Origin: Enterococcus columbae DSM 7374 = ATCC 51263
GTDB lineage: Bacteria; Bacillota; Bacilli; Lactobacillales; Enterococcaceae
Direction: 5' to 3'
NCBI RefSeq assembly: GCF_000406925.1
Contig: NZ_KE136350.1
Span: forward strand, 164,202-228,201
DNA: 64,000 nt
The position numbers and the translations under genes were made by a program. Of the stretch, positions 27,621-36,694 are shown piece after piece. How positions within the stretch are numbered: position 1 is the stretch's first letter; each line of letters starts with the position of its first letter. A model generated the notes under the pieces. That model did no database searches, had not been told where the DNA came from, and saw nothing but the letters and a program-made list of their open reading frames with translations.

Positions 27621-27656
27621 AAAAAACACTCCAAAGCGCATTGCCTTGGAGTGTTT
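27621..27656 (-). terminator. Terminator after rpsF-ssb-rpsR
   Basis: AAACACTCCAA/TTGGAGTGTTT, an 11-bp perfect stem, followed on the minus strand by a T-run. Confidence 0.9.
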
Positions 27657-27665
27657 GCTTTATCA

Positions 27666-27902
27666 TTAATCTTCGTTAACGAATGGAAGTAATCCCATAA
27701 TACGTGCACGTTTGATAGCAACAGTTAATTTACGTTGGTTTTTAGCACCAGTACCTGTTACACGACGTGGCAAGATTTTTCCACGTTCTGAGATAAATCT
27801 CTTTAATAATTCAACATCTTTATAATCTACATGTTCAATGTGATTTGCTGCAAGAAAGTCAACTTTACGACGTTTACGTCCGCCTCTTCTTTGTTGTGCC
27901 AT
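27666..27902 (-). CDS. rpsR: 30S ribosomal protein S18
   Basis: 78 residues, [18 protein letters not shown] through the conserved [16 protein letters not shown] and [18 protein letters not shown]. It binds the platform of the 30S subunit with S6. The ATG at 27902 follows GAGGAGGG, so the longer frame from 27923 is not used. Last gene of rpsF-ssb-rpsR. Confidence 0.97.
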   Translation of the reverse strand: MAQQRRGGRKRRKVDFLAANHIEHVDYKDVELLKRFISERGKILPRRVTGTGAKNQRKLTVAIKRARIMGLLPFVNED

Positions 27903-27931
27903 CCTATTTCCCTCCTCTATCAAAAAATTAA

Positions 27932-28444
27932 TTAGAATGGTAAATCATCATCTGAAATGTCTACGCTCGAGCCACCAAATGGATTGGCGTTATTGTCTCG
28001 ATCAAAGCTAGGCACTCCGCTAAATGGTTGAGATGAAGGTTGTTGATTAAAGCCAGGATTAAATGGTGCAGATTGATTCCCATCAAATGAAGCGCCATCG
28101 TGTGAGCGACGTTGCTCAGAAACAGCTTTTGATTCTAATAATTGGAAATTATCAGCAACTACTTCAGTTACATATACTCTCTGACCTTGTTGATTATCAT
28201 ATGATCTAGTTTGAATACGACCAGTCACACCAACCAAGCTACCTTTTCTAGCGTAATTTGCTAAGGTTTCAGCCGGTTTACGCCAAATCACACAATTGAT
28301 AAAGTCAGTCTCTCTTTCACCACTTTGGCTCGTAAAATTACGATTCACAGCAAGTGAAAAAGTAGCGACTGCAATCCCATTAGCAGTATAGCGTAATTCT
28401 GGATCTCTTGTTAGTCTTCCAACTAATACAACATTATTAATCAA
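27932..28444 (-). CDS. ssb: Single-stranded DNA-binding protein
   Basis: 170 residues: OB-fold ([19 protein letters not shown], about 1-108), a flexible Q/P/N-rich linker and the acidic tip DISDDDLPF that recruits replication partners. Middle gene of the S6-SSB-S18 operon; a parS-like site lies just before it. Confidence 0.97.
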   Translation of the reverse strand: MINNVVLVGRLTRDPELRYTANGIAVATFSLAVNRNFTSQSGERETDFINCVIWRKPAETLANYARKGSLVGVTGRIQTRSYDNQQGQRVYVTEVVADNFQLLESKAVSEQRRSHDGASFDGNQSAPFNPGFNQQPSSQPFSGVPSFDRDNNANPFGGSSVDISDDDLPF

Positions 28445-28467
28445 GGCTATTCATCTCCCATCGTTTT

Positions 28468-28483
28468 TGTTTCACGTGAAACT
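28468..28483. promoter_or_regulatory. parS-like site between rpsF and ssb
   Basis: TGTTTCACGTGAAACT, 15 of 16 matches to the palindromic parS (last base T instead of A). Confidence 0.7.
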
Positions 28484-28485
28484 AA

Positions 28486-28785
28486 TTATGCTTCTTCTTT
28501 AACAATCATGTGGCGAATGATGTCTTCGTTGATTTTAGCAAGACGATCAAATTCGCTAATAGCGCTAGCGCTTGATGGAGAAGATACTTTAACGATGTGA
28601 TAGATTCCTTCGCGGAAACCGTTCATTTCATATGCGAAACGGCGTTTTTCCCAATCTTTAGATTCGATAACTTCAGCTCCGTTATCTTTTAAGATTGCAT
28701 CGAAACGTTCGATTAAAGCAGTTTTTGCTTCTTCATCAATGTTTGGACGAATAATGTAAAGAATTTCATATTTCGTATTTTCCAT
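28486..28785 (-). CDS. rpsF: 30S ribosomal protein S6
   Basis: 99 residues, [20 protein letters not shown] with the conserved [20 protein letters not shown]. It forms a heterodimer with S18 in the 30S platform. A strong GGGAGG lies before the ATG. A consensus promoter and a short leader hairpin lie upstream. Confidence 0.97.
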   Translation of the reverse strand: MENTKYEILYIIRPNIDEEAKTALIERFDAILKDNGAEVIESKDWEKRRFAYEMNGFREGIYHIVKVSSPSSASAISEFDRLAKINEDIIRHMIVKEEA

Positions 28786-28813
28786 TGATTATTTCACCTC
28801 CCTATGGACTTTG

Positions 28814-28836
28814 GCTCTTGTATCTTAGTCAAGAGC
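28814..28836 (-). promoter_or_regulatory. Leader hairpin in the rpsF 5' UTR
   Basis: GCTCTTG/CAAGAGC with a 9-nt loop, about 30 bases before the rpsF start. It is placed where the S6:S18 autoregulatory structure occurs in many bacteria, but the diagnostic loop sequence was not confirmed. Confidence 0.4.
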
Positions 28837-28869
28837 AGAGAGAGCAGTTTAGACTACTCACAATGATTT

Positions 28870-28898
28870 ATTATACACAGATTTTCAAAGAATTGCAA
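28870..28898 (-). promoter_or_regulatory. Sigma-A promoter of rpsF-ssb-rpsR
   Basis: Minus-strand TTGCAA (28893-28898) and TATAAT (28870-28875), spaced 17 bases. Confidence 0.8.
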
Positions 28899-28980
28899 AG
28901 GTTTTTCACGCATTTTTTTAATTACCTTGCTACTAGATAAATACGCAAAAGCTCCTTGAAATTTTATTTGATTAAAAGCT

Positions 28981-29976
28981 TTATTTTGTTTGATGCGTGA
29001 AAGTAAAAGTTGTCCAATGTTTTACTGATTCCCTTGCATTAATGAGACTACTTGGAAATAGCTCATGATGCGGGCTATCTGGGAAAAATTGCGTTTCTAA
29101 ACAAATTCCCGCATGCTTTTGATACATACTCTCATCTTTGCCTGCTTCGTTTTCGATAAAATTTCCCGTATAAACTTGAACACCAGGTAGATCTGTAGTA
29201 ACTGTTAGGATAATACCACTTTCGTCACCAATTAATTGAATCTCTCCTTCTGGCTCTAAGACAAAATTATGATCAATTCCTCCTGCAAATTGCAGTTGCG
29301 CATGATTTTGACTAAGTGCTTGCTTAACTTGTTTACTTTGAGTAAAGTCAAAGGGCGTATTGGTTACTGGCATCAATTCACCTGTTGGAATCAGCGTATC
29401 TTTTATGATTGGCGTAATTTTTTGTGCAGGAATTTGTAATTGGTGATTCTCAATTGTTCCGCTATTATGTCCATTTAAATTAAAATAAGCATGATTTGTT
29501 GGATTGAAAATGGTTGTGGCATCACTCAAGCCTTCATAGATAATCGAAAGGCGATTATCAATTAATTGGTAACACACCTTCATCACTAAATTACCTGGCA
29601 ATCCTTGATCCAAATGCGGGCTTTCAAGAACAAAGGTAACCGCTGTTTTTTCCTGTTTTTCCACCTGCCAAATACGTTCATGAAATCCATGTAATCCACT
29701 GTGAAGGGTATTTTCGCCTTCGTTTGCTTCCAGACTATAGATTTTCCCTGCAATTTCTACCTCGGAGTGGGCAATTCGGTTCGCATTTCTACCAACAACT
29801 ACACCAAAATATGTATTGGAGTTGCTTAAATAATCAGTAGCCTTTTCATAACCTAAGACAACATCTCTGAGCTTGCCATTAGCATCTTTTACCCAAAGAC
29901 GATGAATAGCGCACCCTACATTCAAAAGCTCTAATTTCAAATATTCATTTTCGAGTAAATAAGTCTGTACTGCCAT
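28981..29976 (-). CDS. galM: Aldose 1-epimerase (mutarotase)
   Basis: Interconverts alpha and beta anomers of free aldoses. 331 residues with FGVVVGRNANRIA, the catalytic histidine region NPTNHAYFNLNG and the late glutamate in GICLETQFFPDSP. Last gene of the sugar cluster, three bases after the GH43 gene. This suggests it handles the monosaccharide released by the two glycosidases, possibly arabinose or galactose. Confidence 0.9.
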   Translation of the reverse strand: MAVQTYLLENEYLKLELLNVGCAIHRLWVKDANGKLRDVVLGYEKATDYLSNSNTYFGVVVGRNANRIAHSEVEIAGKIYSLEANEGENTLHSGLHGFHERIWQVEKQEKTAVTFVLESPHLDQGLPGNLVMKVCYQLIDNRLSIIYEGLSDATTIFNPTNHAYFNLNGHNSGTIENHQLQIPAQKITPIIKDTLIPTGELMPVTNTPFDFTQSKQVKQALSQNHAQLQFAGGIDHNFVLEPEGEIQLIGDESGIILTVTTDLPGVQVYTGNFIENEAGKDESMYQKHAGICLETQFFPDSPHHELFPSSLINARESVKHWTTFTFTHQTK

Positions 29977-29978
29977 CG

Positions 29979-31391
29979 TTATTCTCCTTGATTTTCAATT
30001 ATTTCTATTCGATCTACACTCAAGGTATCCACTCCTATAACTGATTGAAAATGGATTGTTTGTTTCCCTTGGTTCAATTTTATTTTTATTTGTACGGGCT
30101 GATAATATTGTGAAGGATAAATTTTAGCTATTTTTTCTTCCTGCTTAACTGAAAATTTGGCTTCTAAGATATTTTCTGGATCATCATAATTTTCCATTTT
30201 CACATAAGCCATCACGGTGTATTCTGCTGTCTTAGGTGCTTGAAAATGAAAAGTTAGTTGATCATTTGGATTTTCAAAACCAGTAATCACCTGATGGTTC
30301 AAAGCATAGTCATCATTGATTACAGATAATCCTTTAGTCTTTTCGGCCTGCGTTGCTGCTAAGGTAAAACGCGATAACTCTTGCGAACTCGGGCGAGAAA
30401 TCAATTCATTATCTACAGTCGGTGAACTCAATTTAATTTTATTTCCTTGCCATTTCACTTGATTCATCCGAACAAGCCGATGCCAACCACTATGATCCCA
30501 GCGAGCAGTATGGTAGATAATCCAATCTTGCTTACCATCTTTTGTTGACACAATCGAGTGGTGTCCGGGTCCATATACTTCTGCATTACTTTTTAAAATG
30601 GGTGCCTTTGCTTTGCTCCATGATGCAGGATTTAGTAAATCAGCCTCTACTTTAGCCGTTAATTCTCCCAAACAATAATCATTGTCCCAACTCCCACTTG
30701 CTGAATAAATTAAATGAATAGTATCGTTTTTAATCGTTACTTGTGGCCCCTCATTGATGAATGGTTTTTGACGCATTTCCCATTCATACTCTGGGTGAGA
30801 AAGTTCAATTTTTTTATTTTCTACTTCTGTCGGTGAAATCATTGGACTAATATAAATATTTTGCGCAACATTTTCATAACCTTGCCAACCAGACCAGATA
30901 AAATAATTTTTATCTTTTACTGTTAAGATGGTGCCATCAATAGCAAATTTATCATCCATCCCTTTAATGGGCGTAAGTTGCCAATTGCCTTTATATGGGT
31001 CTTTAGAAGGATTGGTTAATGCATACATCCGATGCGTCTCATTGGCTTTATTAGCAGCAAAATAAACGACCCATCGCCCATCAAGATAATGAATTTCAGG
31101 AGCCCAAATACTTTCCAGTTCATCTGGTATTTTAAAAATTGTTTTCTGCTTACCAGTAAAAACGGTTTCTAATTGCTTGCTTCGCCAAAGTGTTACAGAA
31201 TCTCCTGTAGTTTTAGTATAGTAATACCTACCTTTTTCGTAGCTTACCCAAGGATCAGCTCCGTTGTTATCAACAATATTGGTCATTTGCTTCGTCATAG
31301 TAAATTTTGCCGACTGATTAAATTGACAAGCCGCTATGCCTAAGACTAAACCACAAGTTAAAATTGCTCCTAACAACAGTTTCTTCTTCAA
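29979..31391 (-). CDS. GH43-type arabinosidase lipoprotein with C-terminal carbohydrate-binding domain
   Basis: Lipid-anchored glycosidase of about 470 residues. A lipoprotein signal (KKKLLLGAILTCGLVLGIAAC) ends in the lipobox cysteine. A five-bladed-propeller GH43 domain follows (about 30-320), with catalytic Asp in NNGADPWVSY, the middle Asp in FAIDGTIL, general-acid Glu in INEGPQV and VYGPGHHS. A beta-sandwich resembling CBM6/35 occupies about 340-470. Probably releases L-arabinose from arabinan or arabinoxylan. TTG at 31391 is preferred because GGAGG lies eight bases before it. Confidence 0.85.
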   Translation of the reverse strand: MKKKLLLGAILTCGLVLGIAACQFNQSAKFTMTKQMTNIVDNNGADPWVSYEKGRYYYTKTTGDSVTLWRSKQLETVFTGKQKTIFKIPDELESIWAPEIHYLDGRWVVYFAANKANETHRMYALTNPSKDPYKGNWQLTPIKGMDDKFAIDGTILTVKDKNYFIWSGWQGYENVAQNIYISPMISPTEVENKKIELSHPEYEWEMRQKPFINEGPQVTIKNDTIHLIYSASGSWDNDYCLGELTAKVEADLLNPASWSKAKAPILKSNAEVYGPGHHSIVSTKDGKQDWIIYHTARWDHSGWHRLVRMNQVKWQGNKIKLSSPTVDNELISRPSSQELSRFTLAATQAEKTKGLSVINDDYALNHQVITGFENPNDQLTFHFQAPKTAEYTVMAYVKMENYDDPENILEAKFSVKQEEKIAKIYPSQYYQPVQIKIKLNQGKQTIHFQSVIGVDTLSVDRIEIIENQGE

Positions 31392-31417
31392 TCTCCTTCC
31401 CTCCTTCAAATCATTAA

Positions 31418-31472
31418 AATAAAAGCCCTCTCAATGAAAATCACTATATATTGACTTTCTACTTTGAGAGGG
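31418..31472 (-). terminator. Intra-operon hairpin between GH2 and GH43 genes
   Basis: CCCTCTCAA/TTGAGAGGG with a 29-nt loop, followed on the minus strand by CTTTTATTTT. Likely lowers expression of GH43 and galM relative to GH2. Confidence 0.65.
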
Positions 31473-31478
31473 GTAATT

Positions 31479-33281
31479 TTATTCGACTACTGGAATATGA
31501 TACTGGTCATTGATTTCTTTAATTTTGCTTAAATCACATTTTGGTTGACGATCATACGTTAGCAAGCCGTTAATTTCTTGTTCAACATCAGTAATTTGTG
31601 TATAACAGTAGCCCCATAAACCTCGAGATTGATAAACAGCCTCCATGATACGTTGATAATCTGCAATAAATTCCATTTCATCATTTACCGAAGTATAACC
31701 CCAACCTGGTTGTCCTGAAACATCAAAGCCTATTCCACCAAATTCAGTAAGTAAAATTGGTTGATTTTGATATTCAAATCCTTCAGCAAAAATTGGCCAA
31801 GCAGTTGAATGATGATGTAGTAAATTTTCTCTAGTACTCAAGGTCTCAATAAAGTATTGATATTTGTTTACCTCTTCTTTTTGACCATGCATATAATTAT
31901 GAATAGCACAAATATCTGTTTCTGTAGCTGCCCAACCATCGTTAGAAATAACTAAGCGCGTGGTATCTAAAGAATGGATGAAATGATACATTGCTTGAGA
32001 AAAATGCTGCTCTTGGCGATTAAAAGCAATTCGTGGGACACCCCAACTTTCGTTAATGGGTACCCATGTAACGATTGAAGGATGATTGTAATCACGATCT
32101 ATGATTTCCATCCATTCTTTCATCGAACGTGTAATGGCATCTGTATTATAAATAGCTGGTGCGGCACATTCTCCCCATACAAGATAACCTAATTGATCAG
32201 CCCAATATAAAAAGCGTGGATCCTCTGTCTTTTGATGTTTTCGACAACCATTAAAACCCATTTCCTTTGCCAATCGAATATCTTTTACAAAAGCTTCATC
32301 ATTCGGAGCCGTTAACAATCCTTCTGGCCAATACCCTTGATCTAACACTAGCTTTTGGTAATAAGGTTTATTATTAAGATAGACCATACCCTTAGCTGTA
32401 TGAATTTTACGCATACCAAAATAAGAACTAACTTTATCAACTATTTGTTCGTTTTGATAAATTTGCAATTTTAAATCAAATAAATTAGGGTTTTCAGGTG
32501 TCCAGCTCCAGCCATCATGATGAAAATTCGTTCTAAAAATATGTTCTTGAATCAAATCTACTAAAAAGTCAACTTTCCCTTGTTGAAAAGATTGTTTTCC
32601 TTGTACAATTAATTCTTCTTTAAAATAAATCTGATAAGCTAACTGAATAGCAGCGACTAATTGACTTTGATTAATCTGTGCTTGAATTTGAACCTTCCCC
32701 TCATCAAAATGTGGCGTTAACCGCAATTTAGATAAATGAATCGCACTGACTTCTTCTAACCAAACGGTTTGCCAAATACCAGTAGAATTTGTGTACCAAA
32801 TGCCTGCTGATTCTTCTTCCCAGAATTGTTTCCCTCGTGGAATGGACTCATCTTTTAATGGATCATATACGCGAACAGTTAGCTTTTGTTGAGTATCCAC
32901 CACCTCTAAAAAGTCGGTGATATCACATTCAAAGGAAGTATGTCCACCAATATGGTTGCAGACATGTTGCCCATTTACATAAACATCAGCTTCATAATCT
33001 ACTGCACCAAAATGTAAAAGATATCGTTTGTTTGGATTTTTTACTAATGAAAATTCTCTTTGATACCATACAACTGGATGTGATTTTCTTTGATGAATTC
33101 CACTTAATTTAGATTGATAAACAAAAGGAACTTCAATCTTTAAATCAAACAGCGATTTATTTTGATACCATTTTTCTTTTTGACCTATATTTTCATCATC
33201 AAAAGCAAATTGCCAGCTACCATTTAAATCTTCCCACTGATTTCTGACAAGCTGTGGTCTTGGATAACCTTTTTTTATCAT
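31479..33281 (-). CDS. Glycoside hydrolase family 2 (beta-galactosidase/glucuronidase type)
   Basis: 600 residues, cytosolic. Domains are an N-terminal jelly-roll sugar-binding domain (about 1-180, GSWQFAFDD and YEADVYVNGQHV), an immunoglobulin-like domain (about 180-285), then a TIM barrel with acid/base Glu in WVPINESWG and nucleophile Glu in LLTEFGGIGF. Specificity cannot be read; beta-galactosidase, beta-glucuronidase or arabinopyranosidase are all possible. It follows the ABC importer, so the substrate is probably an imported plant oligosaccharide. Confidence 0.85.
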   Translation of the reverse strand: MIKKGYPRPQLVRNQWEDLNGSWQFAFDDENIGQKEKWYQNKSLFDLKIEVPFVYQSKLSGIHQRKSHPVVWYQREFSLVKNPNKRYLLHFGAVDYEADVYVNGQHVCNHIGGHTSFECDITDFLEVVDTQQKLTVRVYDPLKDESIPRGKQFWEEESAGIWYTNSTGIWQTVWLEEVSAIHLSKLRLTPHFDEGKVQIQAQINQSQLVAAIQLAYQIYFKEELIVQGKQSFQQGKVDFLVDLIQEHIFRTNFHHDGWSWTPENPNLFDLKLQIYQNEQIVDKVSSYFGMRKIHTAKGMVYLNNKPYYQKLVLDQGYWPEGLLTAPNDEAFVKDIRLAKEMGFNGCRKHQKTEDPRFLYWADQLGYLVWGECAAPAIYNTDAITRSMKEWMEIIDRDYNHPSIVTWVPINESWGVPRIAFNRQEQHFSQAMYHFIHSLDTTRLVISNDGWAATETDICAIHNYMHGQKEEVNKYQYFIETLSTRENLLHHHSTAWPIFAEGFEYQNQPILLTEFGGIGFDVSGQPGWGYTSVNDEMEFIADYQRIMEAVYQSRGLWGYCYTQITDVEQEINGLLTYDRQPKCDLSKIKEINDQYHIPVVE

Positions 33282-33301
33282 TTATTTTCCCCCTAAAAAT
33301 T

Positions 33302-34135
33302 TTATTTAATTCCACTTTGTAGTGACATTGATTCCATAAAGCTTTTTTGTGCGATTAAATATAGAATAAAGGTTGGAATCAAGGCTAATAAAGCGCCCGC
33401 AGTACCAATACCTGGATAAGTTAAATACTGACCTTGTAATAACTGTAAACCTGGTGTTATTGGCAATTTATCAATGTCGCTAATCACTATTGATGGCCAT
33501 AGAAAATCATTCCATGAACCTGTAAAACTAAATAAGGCAACTACAGTTAAAACCGGACGAATCAACGGTAAGATGATGTAATAAAAAATTTGAAATTCGT
33601 TAGCTCCATCAACCACTGCGGATTCATCTAACTCTTTTGGTATCCCCAAAATAAATTGGCGAACAAGAAAAATATTGTATACTCCAGCTGCCCCTGGTAC
33701 AATTACCGCTAAAAAAGTATTCGTCCAGCCTAGAGTATCGACAATTTTAAAATTAGGAATCAAATTCATTACACTTGGAAACATCATTGTTCCTAAAAGA
33801 ATACTAAATAACAGATCCCGTCCTTTAAAAGTCAAACGCGTATAACCATAGGCTGCAAAAGAAACGATAAATAACACTAAAACAGTATGTGACAATGAAA
33901 TAATCAAAGAATTAATGAACCATGATAATACTGGAGAGGAATCATTGCCAAAAAGTAATTTTGTGTAGTTTTCTATAGTCCAATGTTTAGGAAATAGACT
34001 AAAACCAACTTTTTGAATTTCTATATCAGACTTAAAAGAAGTTAACACTGCCCAGACTAATGGAAAAATCCAAACGAGACAGACAATTGCTAAAATAATA
34101 AATGCGATAATTTTTCCCACTCGATTCTGCTTCAT
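33302..34135 (-). CDS. Carbohydrate ABC transporter permease, MalG/CUT1 type
   Basis: 277 residues, six helices, with the EAA loop ELDESAVVDGANEFQIFYYIILPLI. Pairs with the upstream MalF-type permease to form the channel. Twelve bases separate the two genes. No ATPase is encoded in the cluster, so a shared MsmK-type ATPase elsewhere is expected. Confidence 0.92.
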   Translation of the reverse strand: MKQNRVGKIIAFIILAIVCLVWIFPLVWAVLTSFKSDIEIQKVGFSLFPKHWTIENYTKLLFGNDSSPVLSWFINSLIISLSHTVLVLFIVSFAAYGYTRLTFKGRDLLFSILLGTMMFPSVMNLIPNFKIVDTLGWTNTFLAVIVPGAAGVYNIFLVRQFILGIPKELDESAVVDGANEFQIFYYIILPLIRPVLTVVALFSFTGSWNDFLWPSIVISDIDKLPITPGLQLLQGQYLTYPGIGTAGALLALIPTFILYLIAQKSFMESMSLQSGIK

Positions 34136-34147
34136 TCTTTTTTCCTC

Positions 34148-35029
34148 CTATTTTTCTAGTCTACGCATAACCACAAATTGAATAACCGAAACAACCATGA
34201 TAGCAAGTCCTAACAGAATTGCCATTGCAGAAGAAATACCTGCATAAGAATCACTGCTACCAAAAGCATTTTCTTGAATATACATCATTAACACCCGAGT
34301 AGAATTATTTGGTCCACCTTGTGTTAACATTAGTGGTTGTCCATAAATATTGAACTGTGCAATTGTCGTCATAACCGTTGTAAAAATCAATTGATTCTTA
34401 ATGCTAGGCAACACAATTTTGAAAAATTTCACAATAGCATTAGCACCATCTAAATCAGCGGCTTCTAATTGCTCTTTTGCCACCCCATTTAAGGCTGCTA
34501 CATAGATAATTAAATTTCCTCCTGAAGTCCACCAAATTGTTACTAATACTAATAAAATCCAGGCCCAAGGTTGTGTTCCGGCAAAATTAATATCTATACC
34601 AAACAAGGCTCTAATTGGACCAAATGAACGACTCTGTAAGAAGCTCCAAATAATCATGACTGCTGAAATTGCAAATAAAGTCGGTAAATATAAAACAGAT
34701 TGAAAAGTACGACTAAATTTTGGCTTTGCATGTAATCCAACTGCCAATAATAATGGAATAATGATACAGCCTGGAACTGAGAATAAGACAAAAAGTAAGG
34801 TATTTTTCATCCCATTCATAAACTGCGTATGATAAATTGAACTTTTATCAAATAAAATCGTTTTATAATTATCTAATCCAGTAAAAACCGGACTATTATA
34901 TAAATCCCAATGTGTAAAGGATACATAAATTCCAATAATAGCAGGTGCTAAGAAAAAGATTAAAAACAACAACATATGCGGGCCAATAAATAAAGCTGGC
35001 CACAGATTAAATTTCGTTTTCGACTTCAT
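34148..35029 (-). CDS. Carbohydrate ABC transporter permease, MalF/CUT1 type
   Basis: 293 residues, six helices. The EAA loop is EQLEAADLDGANAIVKFFKIVLPSI. Partner of the MalG-type permease. Separated from the solute-binding-protein gene by a terminator-like hairpin, which would keep the binding protein more abundant than the membrane subunits. Confidence 0.92.
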   Translation of the reverse strand: MKSKTKFNLWPALFIGPHMLLFLIFFLAPAIIGIYVSFTHWDLYNSPVFTGLDNYKTILFDKSSIYHTQFMNGMKNTLLFVLFSVPGCIIIPLLLAVGLHAKPKFSRTFQSVLYLPTLFAISAVMIIWSFLQSRSFGPIRALFGIDINFAGTQPWAWILLVLVTIWWTSGGNLIIYVAALNGVAKEQLEAADLDGANAIVKFFKIVLPSIKNQLIFTTVMTTIAQFNIYGQPLMLTQGGPNNSTRVLMMYIQENAFGSSDSYAGISSAMAILLGLAIMVVSVIQFVVMRRLEK

Positions 35030-35095
35030 TATTCTTTCCCCCTTTTATAATTAACAAACTTAAAGAATCATTGATAAAAAATAATCCCCATTCTT

Positions 35096-35134
35096 TTAAA
35101 AAAAGAGGCTGCAGATAGATTTTGCAGCCTCTTT
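35096..35134 (-). terminator. Intra-operon terminator after the solute-binding protein gene
   Basis: AAAGAGGCTGCA/TGCAGCCTCTTT, 12-bp perfect stem, then a T-run on the minus strand. Confidence 0.85.
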
Positions 35135-35151
35135 ACCTTCAAATTTAATAC

Positions 35152-36393
35152 TTATTGCATTTTTTGGTCTACAATTTGTTGAATTTCCCCAAAGGTATCT
35201 TTAATGTCTGCTTTACCTGTAATCATATCCCATGAACGTTTATCATATTCTGAAAAGACATAAGATAATCCGTCTTGAGTATTAATTGCAAGTGAATCTT
35301 GACCCTTTTGTGTTTTTATCAAGAAAGATTGAGGCATCTTAGCATATTCTTCATTATCTAACATCGCTAAAGCAGTTGGATTTGCACCTGATTTGATCCA
35401 TTCCAATTGATTCGATTGTAACCATGTTAAGAAATCAACCATACCTTTTTGTTTATCTTCAGAACGTTTTGTTTTTGTCTTAAACATTGCAAATTGGTCA
35501 ACCCCTGATCCTTGAACAATGTGATTTGCATCCCACTGTGGTGTGAACGTTTCTCCCCACTTGAAATCAGTAATCTTTTGCATATTACTTAACATCCATG
35601 TTCCTTCTGGTAAGAAAATTAATTTTTGATTTACAAATAGCTTATTAGCGTCTTCACCGTCTGGAACCATATAACCAGCATCAAATAATTTTTTAAATTC
35701 ACCAACTGCTTTGTATGAGTAATCATTATTAATGTTTAGCTTTTTATCTGTTAACCATTCTCCACCCATCTGTAAATAAAGATTTGAATAGTTTTGCATT
35801 CCCCAAGTATATCCATAGCTATAAATACCATCTGCCTTGGCTTTAGCACCCGCTGCTTCAATTTCTTCATAAGTAACAACACCATCATCCGTTGCTCCTG
35901 GTGCATATTTGTCCACTAAGTCTTGGTTATAATACATAACCCATGAACCCATTGTTGCCGGAATACCATATTGTTTTTTATCCACTTGACCGGTTTCCCA
36001 AGCTGCTTTTACATACTTGTCTTCATTTAAGTCTGTTCCTTTAATTAAGCTATCCCAGTTTTCAAGCATGCCTTTTTTCTGATAACTAGGTAAAGCTTCA
36101 GAAGCTACTAAAGCTAAATCAGGAACCCCTTTACCTGTCTTACCGGCCGTTGTTAATTTGGAATTAAACGTATCTGCTTGCATACTGACAATTTTCACTT
36201 TGTAAGTTTGTTTTGTTGCATTGTAATTGTCGATGGTCTTTTTAATTTTTTCACCATCAGGACCTGTTGTAGAAGACCAAAGCAAAATTTCTTTAGATTC
36301 TTTAGCGCTATCCGTTGATTTACCACAAGCTGCTAAGAAACTTGCACATACTAACATTGTTCCCAATAATTTGACAGATTTTGAGATTTTCAT
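35152..36393 (-). CDS. Sugar ABC transporter substrate-binding lipoprotein
   Basis: 413 residues of the family 1 extracellular solute-binding proteins. The lipoprotein signal MKISKSVKLLGTMLVCASFL ends at LAAC. The mature protein shows VPDLALVASEALPSY, an aromatic-rich cleft (SYGYTWGMQNYSNLY) and FLPEGTWML. Captures an oligosaccharide for the two permeases. First gene of the cluster, with promoter, cre-like site and repeated operators upstream. Confidence 0.92.
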   Translation of the reverse strand: MKISKSVKLLGTMLVCASFLAACGKSTDSAKESKEILLWSSTTGPDGEKIKKTIDNYNATKQTYKVKIVSMQADTFNSKLTTAGKTGKGVPDLALVASEALPSYQKKGMLENWDSLIKGTDLNEDKYVKAAWETGQVDKKQYGIPATMGSWVMYYNQDLVDKYAPGATDDGVVTYEEIEAAGAKAKADGIYSYGYTWGMQNYSNLYLQMGGEWLTDKKLNINNDYSYKAVGEFKKLFDAGYMVPDGEDANKLFVNQKLIFLPEGTWMLSNMQKITDFKWGETFTPQWDANHIVQGSGVDQFAMFKTKTKRSEDKQKGMVDFLTWLQSNQLEWIKSGANPTALAMLDNEEYAKMPQSFLIKTQKGQDSLAINTQDGLSYVFSEYDKRSWDMITGKADIKDTFGEIQQIVDQKMQ

Positions 36394-36410
36394 AATTTAG
36401 CCTCCATATT

Positions 36411-36432
36411 CATTTTACATTCTAGTAAAATG
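36411..36432. promoter_or_regulatory. Inverted repeat CATTTTAC/GTAAAATG before the solute-binding protein gene
   Basis: Perfect 8-bp arms, 6-nt spacer, overlapping the first of several TTTTACAT copies in this gap. It lies in the predicted 5' UTR, where a repressor would block transcription. Confidence 0.5.
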
Positions 36433-36503
36433 TATTTCATTTTAATTTGATAAGTCGTTTTATATTTTTGGATAATGTTTATTGACTTATCGCTTGCACA
36501 TTA

Positions 36504-36532
36504 AAATTAACACACCGAGAAAGCGTTGTCAA
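36504..36532 (-). promoter_or_regulatory. Sigma-A promoter of the sugar cluster
   Basis: Minus-strand consensus TTGACA (36527-36532), 17 bases, TAATTT (36504-36509). Confidence 0.6.
36518..36531 (-). promoter_or_regulatory. CcpA cre-like site overlapping the -35 box
   Basis: TGACAACGCTTTCT matches TGWNANCGNTNWCA at 13 of 14 positions and overlaps TTGACA, the position expected for catabolite repression. Confidence 0.6.
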
Positions 36533-36539
36533 CATGATT

Positions 36540-36582
36540 TTTTACATGTTTTTAGAATTGTTCATTTTAAAAAAATGTAAAA
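36540..36582. promoter_or_regulatory. Inverted pair TTTTACAT ... ATGTAAAA
   Basis: Exact 8-mers at 36540-36547 and 36575-36582, the same motif as at 36413-36420. A partial copy, CATTTTAC, lies at 36619-36626. Candidate operators for the adjacent regulator. Confidence 0.45.
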
Positions 36583-36694
36583 TAATAATCTGCAACCTAC
36601 TTAACTTTTCACAAATTTCATTTTACGATATTGAAAAATAATAAAATTTAAGTTATACTAATTAACAATAAACGTTAAGAAAGGTTAGATGATT

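Noticed and set aside
27561-27692. 43-codon plus-strand frame with AAGGAGA upstream.
   Set aside because: It runs through the rpsR terminator and antisense into rpsR; no support beyond the SD-like sequence.
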